A stretch of DNA of 33,295 nucleotides, taken from assembly GCA_934526015.1 (NCBI GenBank), contig CAKSZY010000021.1, positions 1-33,295 of the forward strand, written 5' to 3'. A model generated the notes under the pieces. That model was given only the letters and a program-made list of their open reading frames with translations. It was not told where the DNA came from and did not search any database. This DNA is from an uncultured Dokdonella sp. Its GTDB lineage: Bacteria > Pseudomonadota > Gammaproteobacteria > Xanthomonadales > Rhodanobacteraceae. Both the position numbers and the translations under genes were made by a program. This document shows, in pieces, positions 9,580-17,408 of this stretch; the first letter of the stretch is position 1; each line of letters begins with the position of its first letter.

Positions 9580-9596
9580 TTGGCACATTCCATGCT
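9580..9596 (+). promoter_or_regulatory. Sigma-54-like -24/-12 promoter
   Basis: TTGGCACATTCCATGCT contains TGGCAC at -24 and TGC at -12 with the exact 10-nt GG-to-GC spacing of RpoN promoters. It is 40 nt upstream of the zinc-finger gene start and points into the zinc-finger/glycosyltransferase/ligase series. One such match can arise by chance. Confidence 0.45.
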
Positions 9597-9635
9597 CTAG
9601 ACTTGTCGGCTTTCCTGTCAACGGGAGCTTCGCGC

Positions 9636-9845
9636 ATGTCACCGCACCCCACTGTCGATGAACCCCGCATCCCGGCCAATGCCGAGCACCGCTACCGGGT
9701 GAGCCGCGCGGATCTGCCGTTAAGTTGCCCGATGCCATTGATGTCATTGTGGAATTCGCATCCCAAGGTGTACCTGCCGATCGTCGAGCAGGGCGGCCAG
9801 GCGCGCTGTCCGTACTGCAGCGCCGAGTACACGCTCGAGGACTGA
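9636..9845 (+). CDS. Small CHCC-type zinc-finger protein
   Basis: 69 aa. The C-terminal half reads LSCPMPLMSLWNSHPKVYLP and then ARCPYCSAEYTLED. This gives one Cys, one His and a CPYC pair, the NDUFS6-like zf-CHCC layout of small bacterial zinc-finger proteins. The start ATG 9636 gives MSPHPTVDE and has GGGAG upstream. Such proteins are often found beside LPS-core glycosyltransferase genes in Xanthomonadales (from memory), and here the glycosyltransferase follows 54 bp downstream on the same strand. Its role is unknown. Confidence 0.85.
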   Translation: MSPHPTVDEPRIPANAEHRYRVSRADLPLSCPMPLMSLWNSHPKVYLPIVEQGGQARCPYCSAEYTLED

Positions 9846-9899
9846 AGCCGCGCCCGGCTTCGTCCGCGTTACGCCCCGATCGCCGACCAGGGTCCGAAT

Positions 9900-11030
9900 G
9901 TGACATCCCGTCGCCTCACCGTTGTCCAGCTCATCCCCGCCCTGCATTCGGGCGGCGCCGAGCGCTCGACGCTGGAAGTGGCCCGGGCACTGGTTGCGGC
10001 CGGTCATTTCTCGATCGTGGTGTCGGCCGGCGGACGCCTCGTCGAACGCCTCAAGGCCGAGGGCAGCGAGCACGTCGAACTGCCGATCGGCGAGAAGAAA
10101 CTCGCCACGCTCGCCCTCGTGCCGCGCCTGCGCAGCCTGCTGAAGGAATTCGGCGCCGACATCGTGCATGCGCGTTCGCGCCTGCCGGCCTGGCTCGGCT
10201 GGCGCGCGGTGCGCGGCATGTCGCAGCCGCGCCCGCACTTCGTCACCACCGTCCACGGCCTCAACACGCCGGGCTGGTACAGCGGCATCATGGCGCGCGG
10301 CGAGCGCGTGATCTGCGTGTCCAACAACGTCCGCGACCACGTGCTGCGCCACTATCCGCGCACCGATCCGTCACGCCTGGTGCTGATCCCGCGCGGCGTC
10401 GATACCCAGGAGTTCCCGTTCGGCTACCAGCCGGACGACGAGTGGCGCCAGCGCTTCTTCGCCGAGTTTCCGCAACTCGCCGGTGCGCCGCTGCTGACCC
10501 TGCCGGGCCGCGGCACGCGCCTGAAGGGCCATGCCCACGCGATCGAACTGCTGTCCGACCTGCAGGCACGCGGCGTCGATGCACGCCTGCTCCTGCTCGG
10601 AGCCCGCGAGGAGGGACGCGAGGAATACATCGACGAACTCGAGAAGCTGGCCATCCGCCTCGGCATCTCGCGGCGCGTGGTGATCACGCCGGCGCGTGTC
10701 GACGTGCGCGACATCATGGCGATCTCCACCCTCGTGCTGCAGATGAGCACCTCGCCGGAATCGTTCGGCCGCACGGTCATCGAAGCGCTGGCGCTGTGCC
10801 GGCCGGTGCTCGGTTTCGCCCACGGCGGCGTCGACGAACTGCTGACCGAGCTGTATCCGGCCGGGCGCGTGGCGATGGGAGACCGCAGCCGCCTGGCCGA
10901 GCGCGCCGCCGAACTGATGCGCCGGGCACCGGCGATCCAGCCGCTCACGCGCTACCGGCTGGCCGACATGCAGGCGGCGACGCTGGCCCTGTACCAGGAC
11001 GTCGCCGGCCCTTCCAGCGCGGCGGACTGA
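9900..11030 (+). CDS. GT4-family glycosyltransferase, LPS core/O-antigen type
   Basis: 376 aa from a GTG start at 9900; ATG 9898 is immediately closed by a stop. This is a GT-B fold of family GT4. The N-terminal donor-independent half carries LIPALHSGGAERSTLEVA, the usual glycine-rich opening loop, and IVHARSRLPAW. The C-terminal half carries the E-x7-E motif ESFGRTVIE near residues 288-296, followed by LCRPVLGFAHGGVDELL. It is a cytoplasmic or membrane-associated retaining transferase using an NDP-sugar. The sugar is not deducible. It is 1 bp from the O-antigen-ligase-like gene downstream, so the two are almost certainly one operon, probably started at the sigma-54-like site or another promoter before 9636. 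Confidence 0.92.
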   Translation: MTSRRLTVVQLIPALHSGGAERSTLEVARALVAAGHFSIVVSAGGRLVERLKAEGSEHVELPIGEKKLATLALVPRLRSLLKEFGADIVHARSRLPAWLGWRAVRGMSQPRPHFVTTVHGLNTPGWYSGIMARGERVICVSNNVRDHVLRHYPRTDPSRLVLIPRGVDTQEFPFGYQPDDEWRQRFFAEFPQLAGAPLLTLPGRGTRLKGHAHAIELLSDLQARGVDARLLLLGAREEGREEYIDELEKLAIRLGISRRVVITPARVDVRDIMAISTLVLQMSTSPESFGRTVIEALALCRPVLGFAHGGVDELLTELYPAGRVAMGDRSRLAERAAELMRRAPAIQPLTRYRLADMQAATLALYQDVAGPSSAAD

Positions 11031-11031
11031 C

Positions 11032-12285
11032 ATGGCGCGCACGGAGGCCGCGCATCCCGGCGCCCTGGTCGTCTTCGGCGTGCTCGTGCTGCTGCCGTTC
11101 GGCCGTCTTTCCGAACTCGCGGTCGCGATCGCGTCGATCGCGGTGATCGTGCTGGCCGTGCGCGGTCGCTGGTGGGCACACGGCGACGATGCCCGGCGCC
11201 TGGTGGTGATCCTGTTCCTCGCCTATGCGCTGCCGGTGGCGCTGTCGGCGTTCACCTCGGTGGTGCCGGACAAGACCTGGGCGAGCGCCGTGGCCAGCCT
11301 GCGGTATCTCGCGCTCGCCCTGTTCACCGTGCAGGTGATGCGCCAACCGGTGCCGGCGGCCGGCCTGGTGCCGGCCATCGCCGCCGTCGTGCTGCTGTGG
11401 GTCCTCGATGCCTGGGTCCAGTTCACCACCGGCTACAGCCTCGGCGGCGCACCCGAACAGGAGCGCCTGTCCGGCATCTTCGGCGCCGACAACCTGAAGC
11501 TCGGGCCGGTGCTCGCCGTGCTGTCCCCGTTCCTGCTGCTGGCGGCACGCGCGCGGCTCGGCCGCCCCGGCCTGCTGCTGGCCTTCCTGCTGATGCTGGT
11601 GCCGGTGCTGTTGTCCGGTTCGCGTGCGGCCTGGTTGTCGTATGCCCTGGTCAGCGTCGTCATCGCCTGGCACGAGACCGGCGGCAGCCTGCGCCGTTTC
11701 GCGCCGCTGCTGATCGGTGTCGGCCTCGCCTTCGTCATGGCCGCTGCCGGCATGCGCCTGGATTCCGGCGGCTTCCAGGCGCGCGTCGAGCGCAGCCTGC
11801 TGGCGATCGAGGGTACGCCGCAGGCGCTCGACGAAGCCTCGGCCGGTCGCCTCAGCATCTGGCGCACGGCCATCGACATGATCCGCGCGCATCCGCTGAC
11901 CGGAGTCGGGGCGCGCGGTTTCCGCCACGACTATGCCGATCATGCAGCGGCCGGCGACCGCTTCGTCGTCGACGGCTCGCCGGAAGGCGCCGCGCACGCC
12001 CACCAGATCGTCCTCGAGGTGCTCAGCGAGACCGGCCTCGTCGGCCTCGCCGGCTGGATCGTCGGCGTCATCGCCGCGCTGCGCGCCTGGCGACGTGCGG
12101 ATCGGGACGCGCGCGCGCGCGCATTCGCGCCGGCGCTGGCGCTGGTCGCGATGTGTTTCCCGCTCAACACCCACCTCGCCTTCTACTCGGCGTGGTGGGG
12201 ATTGTTCTTCTGGTGGTTGCTCGCGCTCTATTGCGCCGCCCTCGCGACGCCGGAACCACCGTCGTCAGCCACGCTGCCCGCGTAG
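11032..12285 (+). CDS. O-antigen ligase / Wzy-type polymerase family membrane protein
   Basis: 417 aa with 10 or more hydrophobic segments from the N-terminus onward (VVFGVLVLLPFG, then VAIASIAVIVLAV). A Wzy_C-type periplasmic loop runs between roughly residues 240 and 330. It contains FQARVERS, then GRLSIWRTAIDMIRAHPLTG and GVGARGFRHDY near 290-301, the conserved ligase/polymerase signature. Members either join undecaprenyl-linked O-antigen to lipid A-core (WaaL) or polymerise it (Wzy), and sequence alone does not separate the two. Adjacency to a GT4 transferase and to lpxL favours an LPS role. The 3' end overlaps the convergent DUF3999 gene by 21 bp. Confidence 0.88.
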   Translation: MARTEAAHPGALVVFGVLVLLPFGRLSELAVAIASIAVIVLAVRGRWWAHGDDARRLVVILFLAYALPVALSAFTSVVPDKTWASAVASLRYLALALFTVQVMRQPVPAAGLVPAIAAVVLLWVLDAWVQFTTGYSLGGAPEQERLSGIFGADNLKLGPVLAVLSPFLLLAARARLGRPGLLLAFLLMLVPVLLSGSRAAWLSYALVSVVIAWHETGGSLRRFAPLLIGVGLAFVMAAAGMRLDSGGFQARVERSLLAIEGTPQALDEASAGRLSIWRTAIDMIRAHPLTGVGARGFRHDYADHAAAGDRFVVDGSPEGAAHAHQIVLEVLSETGLVGLAGWIVGVIAALRAWRRADRDARARAFAPALALVAMCFPLNTHLAFYSAWWGLFFWWLLALYCAALATPEPPSSATLPA

Positions 12286-13632
12286 CAGCGCCACGGCCAA
12301 CGCGGCGACCAGCGCCGCACCGGCCACCAGCACGCCCCACAGCAAGGTGCTGCGCCACGAGCGCGCCGGTGTCGCCGCGGCGAAAGCCGCTTCGCCACGG
12401 GCGACGCGAGGCGTGCCGAGCCGCGCCGCCGGCGGTTGCCAGTCGTTGCCGTAGCGCGCGCGCAGCACCGCCAGCGGGGTTCCCAGCGAGGCCGCATCGT
12501 GGCGCGCCGTGGCATGTCCGGCGGCGAGGGAGTAGGGCGCGCGTCCCTCGGCGAGGAAGACCAGCGTCGGTGGCCGCCAGCCGACCGCGATCGAAGGTGC
12601 CGCCGCGAGCGGCCGCGTCGAGGCCAGATGCAGGTCGGCGAGGCGACGCGTGCGCGCGATCGGCAAATCGCCGTGGTCGAGGACACTGTCGTCGACGCGC
12701 AGGCGATAGGCGGTGAAGCGCAGCAGGGGCTCGCGCGCGGCCGAAGTGTCGCGCATGCCGGAACCCGCCGACAGCACGAGTCCGGCCGCGCTGTTGTCGC
12801 CGGCGAGTCCGACCCGCAACGCCTCGATCGGCAGCCGCGCCGGCAGGCGATAGTCGAACGCGGTGCCGGTGGCATCGCCGGCGAGGGCCTCGGCGTCGGC
12901 CCATTGCAGCGGCGTGCCGTGTCGCGTGCTGCGCGCCAGGCGCTCGACGTCGACCGCGAGCCCTTCCAGCTCGGCGCCGTCGTCGAGGCGGCGCAGGCGC
13001 AGGTAGCGCGTGGGCGATCCGTCGAGCGCGATCGCGCGCCGCTCGATACGGGCATCGGCCTGTTGCAGCAGGGCGATGGTGGCGTCGCCACGCAGCGTGC
13101 GCCAGCGCTGCAGGTCGTCGCTGGCCTCGACGGCGAAGCGTGCGAACACGCCGTCGCGCGGCGCGCTCCAGTCGATGCGCAAGCGGTCGATGCCGTCGGC
13201 GAAGGCTTCGACGTCGAGCAGCCATGTGCGTGCCGGCAGCGCCGGCGTCGTCGCCGCTTCCGGCGTGGCGCCAAGGCGCAGGCGGCCGTCGCCGTCGCGC
13301 TCGACCAGCAGGTGCAGGTCGTCACGTGCCGCCGCGCGCGCGCCCGGCAAGGCCAGCGGCGCGATGCGCGCCTGCTGGCCACCCGTCGAGGCGGTGGTGG
13401 ACGGCGTCCATTCCGCCAGCGGCACGGCGCGCCCGTCGGCATCGAACACGGCCACGTCGCGCAGGTCCTCGTGCCGCGACCAGGCAAAGACCTCGATCGG
13501 CAATTCGATGCGCCACGCCGCGCTGTCGCCGCTCGTCGTGATCGGCACGACGAGCGCGTGGTCGTCGGGCGCCGCGGCCCGGGCGAGGGTGGTGGCGAGG
13601 ACGAGCATCGCAACCGGCAGGATCCGTTTCAT
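12265..13632 (-). CDS. DUF3999-family periplasmic/membrane-anchored protein
   Basis: 455 aa. A signal peptide (MKRILPVAMLVLATTLARA) precedes a large periplasmic beta-rich region with many alternating strands. Segments resembling carbohydrate-binding (discoidin-like) folds include RWRTLRGDATIALLQ and SPTRYLRLRRLDDG. The protein ends in a single C-terminal membrane helix (LLWGVLVAGAALVAALAVALL) and a short basic tail. This matches DUF3999, of unknown function. It overlaps the end of the DUF2339 gene at 13629-13632, indicating translational coupling. From memory the DUF2339-DUF3999 pair recurs in proteobacteria, suggesting a two-part complex with a polytopic channel-like partner and a periplasmic partner. 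Confidence 0.88.
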   Translation of the reverse strand: MKRILPVAMLVLATTLARAAAPDDHALVVPITTSGDSAAWRIELPIEVFAWSRHEDLRDVAVFDADGRAVPLAEWTPSTTASTGGQQARIAPLALPGARAAARDDLHLLVERDGDGRLRLGATPEAATTPALPARTWLLDVEAFADGIDRLRIDWSAPRDGVFARFAVEASDDLQRWRTLRGDATIALLQQADARIERRAIALDGSPTRYLRLRRLDDGAELEGLAVDVERLARSTRHGTPLQWADAEALAGDATGTAFDYRLPARLPIEALRVGLAGDNSAAGLVLSAGSGMRDTSAAREPLLRFTAYRLRVDDSVLDHGDLPIARTRRLADLHLASTRPLAAAPSIAVGWRPPTLVFLAEGRAPYSLAAGHATARHDAASLGTPLAVLRARYGNDWQPPAARLGTPRVARGEAAFAAATPARSWRSTLLWGVLVAGAALVAALAVALLRGQRG

Positions 13633-16364
13633 GCGGCGGTCTCCTGCGCCTGTGCCGGTTCGCGCGGCGGTGCCGGGGCGAGATAGCCGATCAGCGTGCA
13701 CAGCAGGCCGTAGGCGATGAACGAGGCGATGCCGAACAGGTTGCCGAGATGCTGGCGGTCGACCAGCAGCAGCTTGAGCAGGACGACGCCCATCAGCACC
13801 GCGCCGGCGATCCACAGGCCGCGCTGGCCGCGCCGCGAACCGAGCACCCAGCCGGCCACGCCGAGCACGCTCCACACCACGGTGAGGCTGGTCTGCACGA
13901 GCGTCGAGGACAGCATCGCTTCGTTCCACGGCACGCCGCCGAGTTGGTGCGCGGCGCGCAACGTCGCCATGGTGACGAAGGCGAAGCCGGCGACGGCGAG
14001 GATCAGCGGTCGCCAGGTGGCCAGCGTGCCGGCCTCGCGCAGGCCGATCGCCAGCACGAGCAGGATGCCGATGGCGGCGATCTCGAGCGGATTGAGCAGC
14101 GGCAGGAACGGCAACGGGGTGCTGGCGCCGCTGCTGGCGAGGCCGATGATGAAGGCGAGGCCGAGCATCCCGGCCTGCGACAGTAACAGCAACGCTCGCC
14201 CGCCTTCGAAACGTTCGCCGATCGGCAGCGCCACGAGCTGCGGTGCGCGCAGGCACAACACATGGACGACTAGCAGCGGCAGCACGAAGGCGGCGTGGCG
14301 CCAGCCTTCGCCGAGGCCGAACGCGCGCACGAGCGCGTCGAGGGCGAGGGCGAACACCACGGTCCACGTCCACACCCAGCCGGCATGGGCGATGGCGACC
14401 ATGCCGCTGTCGCGCAGGCAGACGAGCGCGCGCAGGCCGAAGGCGGCATAGGCGACCTGCGCGGCGAGCGCCCAGCCGGCCAGCGGCTGGCCTTGCGCGG
14501 TGATCGCCAGGGCGAGCGGAACGCCGGCCCACAGGCCGGTCGTCGTGGTCAGCGCGAGCAGCGGCTGCCGCCAGCGTCGCTCGGCTTCGGCGGCGAGCCA
14601 TGCGGTCAACGCGGTGGCGGCGAGCACGGCGGCGGATTCCCAGCGGTTCGGCACGCCGCGTTCGATCTCGCCGAGGAGGGCACCGAACCACCACAGCAGG
14701 CCCCAGACGTAGAGCAGGCCGGCCAACCACGCAAGCCGACCTGCACGCAGGTAGAGCCAGGCGCTGGTGAACGCAGCAGCGGCGATCAGCACGGCGGCGA
14801 TGAAGCGCGCGTTGGCGAAGATCGGCGTCACTCCCGCGTAGTCGATGAAGGCGACCAGCATCGCGCCGGCAGCGAGCAATTGCAGCAGCAGGCCGGCGAT
14901 CTGCGGCAGGCGGCGCTCCTGGCGCAGGCCGAGCCAGACCAGGGCGGCGCCCTCGAGGGCGAACACGCAGCCGGTCACCCGCGCCGAGAACGCCAGCGGC
15001 ACGGCCAGGGTGGCGAAACCGAGCGCGAGCACGGCGAAGCTCTCGCCGAGCAGGCGCAGGCGACGCAGCAGGGCGAAGGCAAGCACGAGGTAGACGACGG
15101 CGAGTGCGAGCGCCGACAGCGCGATCGGCATGTGTTCGCCATCGAGCAGGCCGGCCTGCAGGGCGAAGGCGATCAATGGCGTGCCGAACACGAGGGTGCC
15201 GTCGATCGCCTTCGCCGGCGCGCCCCCGCTGCGCAGCGCGTAGAGGATCGGGATGGCGAGATAGAGGACGAAATGGAAGACGAGGAACGGCTCCGTGCTG
15301 GCGAACTGTTCGGGGCGATAGCGCAGCACGCCCCAGGCGGTGGCGATCGCGAAGGTGAAGAAGAAACCGAGCAGGTTCAGCACGCGCCACGGACGCAACC
15401 AGGCAACGCCGAGGATGGCGAGGTTGAGCAAGGCGTAGTAGGAGAACAGGACGACATGGTTGCCGTCGCCGGTCGACAGCAGGATCGGCGCGGCGAAGCC
15501 GGCGAGCAGGCCGAGCACGGCCAGCGCGAGCGCATCCTGCAGCACCGCAAGCACGCCGATGCCGACGACCAGCACGATCATCAGCGCGAAGGCGGCGCCG
15601 GCCGGCAGCAGCGAATACAGGCGGAACGCGGCGAACACGACCAGCAGCAGCACGCCGATCGCGCCGCCCTGCAGGCCGAGCGCGAAGGCGCGCCGTTCGT
15701 CGCGCTGGCGCCAGCCGAACGCGAGCGCGGCGACGGCGGCGAGGCCGACCCCGGCCAGGCGCAGCTCGATCGGCAGGGTCAGCCAGCCCTCGTCGGCGGC
15801 GTACTTGAGCAGGGCGGCGACACCGGCGAACAGCACCAGCATGCCGACCTTGACCGGCACGTTGCCTTCGGTGAACCAGCGCTTCACCGCATCGACCACG
15901 CGGCTGGCGAAGTCAGGCGGCGCCGGCTCCATCGGCAGCGGCCGCGGCACGTGCGCAGGTGCGGATGCCGCCGTTGCGGGGATGGCCGCGGCGGAAGTGC
16001 GCAGGTCGAGCGTCGCCGCGGCAGCGGCGGGAATCGCCGGCGCTGCCGGCACGCGCGGCAACGCATCGAGCGGCAGGTCGAACATCGGCGGCGGTGCCGT
16101 CGCGGATGATGTCGAGGCCGGTGCGTCGACCGGCGGCGCCGCCGCGGTGTTCGCCGGTGACGCGTCGGCGACGGCGCGGTGCGTCCACAGGTCGAGCAAC
16201 TGCGCCTCGGCACGTTGCAGGCGCGCGGCCAGTTCGGTCTGGCGCGCCCACAGCAGGCCGCCGGCGATGCCCGCCACCAGTCCGAGCACGATGCCGCCGT
16301 CGCCGAACAGCCCGCCGGCGACCAAGCCGATGATGGCTCCGAGCAATCCCCACACGAAAGCCAT
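13629..16364 (-). CDS. DUF2339 large polytopic membrane protein
   Basis: 911 aa. Two short N-terminal hydrophobic segments (FVWGLLGAIIGLVAGGLF and IVLGLVAGIAGGLLWA) come first. An amphipathic helix (ELAARLQRAEAQLLDLW) and a Pro/Ala-rich linker of about 100 residues follow. The main body, from about residue 175 (NVPVKVGMLVLFAGVAALLKYAADEGW) to the C-terminus, has more than 20 membrane segments. The motif VKVGMLVLFAGVAALLKYA is typical of DUF2339. Function is unestablished. AGGAG lies upstream of ATG 16364. lpxL ends 24 bp upstream, and the downstream DUF3999 gene overlaps its stop. The order lpxL > DUF2339 > DUF3999 on one strand suggests a shared transcript with lipid A acylation. Confidence 0.9.
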   Translation of the reverse strand: MAFVWGLLGAIIGLVAGGLFGDGGIVLGLVAGIAGGLLWARQTELAARLQRAEAQLLDLWTHRAVADASPANTAAAPPVDAPASTSSATAPPPMFDLPLDALPRVPAAPAIPAAAAATLDLRTSAAAIPATAASAPAHVPRPLPMEPAPPDFASRVVDAVKRWFTEGNVPVKVGMLVLFAGVAALLKYAADEGWLTLPIELRLAGVGLAAVAALAFGWRQRDERRAFALGLQGGAIGVLLLVVFAAFRLYSLLPAGAAFALMIVLVVGIGVLAVLQDALALAVLGLLAGFAAPILLSTGDGNHVVLFSYYALLNLAILGVAWLRPWRVLNLLGFFFTFAIATAWGVLRYRPEQFASTEPFLVFHFVLYLAIPILYALRSGGAPAKAIDGTLVFGTPLIAFALQAGLLDGEHMPIALSALALAVVYLVLAFALLRRLRLLGESFAVLALGFATLAVPLAFSARVTGCVFALEGAALVWLGLRQERRLPQIAGLLLQLLAAGAMLVAFIDYAGVTPIFANARFIAAVLIAAAAFTSAWLYLRAGRLAWLAGLLYVWGLLWWFGALLGEIERGVPNRWESAAVLAATALTAWLAAEAERRWRQPLLALTTTTGLWAGVPLALAITAQGQPLAGWALAAQVAYAAFGLRALVCLRDSGMVAIAHAGWVWTWTVVFALALDALVRAFGLGEGWRHAAFVLPLLVVHVLCLRAPQLVALPIGERFEGGRALLLLSQAGMLGLAFIIGLASSGASTPLPFLPLLNPLEIAAIGILLVLAIGLREAGTLATWRPLILAVAGFAFVTMATLRAAHQLGGVPWNEAMLSSTLVQTSLTVVWSVLGVAGWVLGSRRGQRGLWIAGAVLMGVVLLKLLLVDRQHLGNLFGIASFIAYGLLCTLIGYLAPAPPREPAQAQETAA

Positions 16365-16388
16365 GCCTGACTCCTCTCCCTTGCCGGA

Positions 16389-17324
16389 TCAGTAGACCCG
16401 CGGCTCCCCGGTGGGCCGCGACTTGAAGCGCTGGTGCATCCAAAGGTATTGCGTCGGTGCCTCGCGAACCATGCGCTCGATCGCGGCGTTGACGCGCGCG
16501 GTGTCGGCGACGACGTCATCGCCCGGGAAATCGTCGAGCGGCGCCTCGAGGCGCAACGCATAGCCTCCGCCTTCGAGGCGGCGATGGAAGAACGGCACGA
16601 CCAGGCATCCCGACAGCCGCGCCAGGTGGTGGGTGGCGGTGATCGTCGCGGCTGGCACGCCGAAGAACGGCACGAACACGGCGTCCTTGCCGCGCATGTC
16701 CTGGTCGGGCGCGTACCACAGGCAGCCGCCCCCGCGCAGGTAGCGCACGCTGGCGCGCAGTTCGTCCTTGCGGAACATCTGCTCGGCATAGCGCGCGCGC
16801 GCGCGGCGGATCGCCCACTCGAAGGCGGCATCGCCGTGCACGCGATACATGCCGGCGACGCGCTGGCCGCCGTGTTCGACGAGCAGGCGCCCGGCCAGTT
16901 CGAGGTGGGAGAAATGCGCGCCGGTCAGCAGCACGCCGCGCCCCCCGGCGCGTGCGCGTTCGAGATGTTCGATGCCCTCGATCGTCACCGGCACGCGGCG
17001 GATCGCGCGCGACGTGCCGAGCCAGCCGAGGGCGAATTCGACCAGCATGAGGCCGGCATCGCGCAGGTTGGCATCGAGCATGCGCCTGCGCTCGGCTGCG
17101 GACAGGTCCGGGAAACACAGTTCGAGGTTGCGCGCGGCGATGCGCCGACGCGAGCGCAGCAGGCGCACGGCGAGCGCGCCGAGCACGCCGCCGATGCGCA
17201 GCAGGGCCGGATACGGCACGCAGGCGAGCAGACGGATCAGGCCGAGGCCGAGCCAGGCCGGCCAGTGGCGCGGGGCGAGCAGGGCGGCGCGGAAGGGGGG
17301 GGAAGGCCGCGGCGTTGCAACCAC
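16389..17324 (-). CDS. lpxL: Lipid A biosynthesis acyltransferase (LpxL/HtrB family)
   Basis: 311 aa, the normal length for LpxL (E. coli 306). It aligns end to end by eye: LLAPRHWPAWLGLGLIRLL, ARNLELCFPDLS, the catalytic HxxxxE motif HFSHLE near residue 137, LWYAPDQDMRGKDAVFVPFFG, and the C-terminal PTQYLWMHQRFKSRPTGEP. The enzyme transfers a lauroyl-type chain to Kdo2-lipid IVA on the inner face of the inner membrane. The start is GTG 17324, with only a weak GGGAT-type ribosome site. The coding strand has a run of eight C at codons 8-10 (G-run 17295-17302). The first ~50 codons plus 50 bp upstream are duplicated 3382 bp away. The subtilase gene lies 84 bp upstream. Confidence 0.95.
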   Translation of the reverse strand: MVATPRPSPPFRAALLAPRHWPAWLGLGLIRLLACVPYPALLRIGGVLGALAVRLLRSRRRIAARNLELCFPDLSAAERRRMLDANLRDAGLMLVEFALGWLGTSRAIRRVPVTIEGIEHLERARAGGRGVLLTGAHFSHLELAGRLLVEHGGQRVAGMYRVHGDAAFEWAIRRARARYAEQMFRKDELRASVRYLRGGGCLWYAPDQDMRGKDAVFVPFFGVPAATITATHHLARLSGCLVVPFFHRRLEGGGYALRLEAPLDDFPGDDVVADTARVNAAIERMVREAPTQYLWMHQRFKSRPTGEPRVY

Positions 17325-17374
17325 TACGTCAATATCCCGTCAGGCGCAGCAGAAGGAATCGTCCCGGATTGCGT
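17178..17374. repeat. Left flank of duplicated cassette, copy A
   Basis: This is the 5' end and leader of the intact lpxL. Positions 17233-17374 (142 bp) match 20615-20756 without a difference. Positions 17178-17232 match less well, with scattered substitutions. The offset is a constant 3382 bp. Identity stops sharply after GATTGCGT. Confidence 0.95.
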
Positions 17375-17408
17375 CCCGCTGCGGGCGTTGGGGTTCCGAA
17401 GCGGGAAT

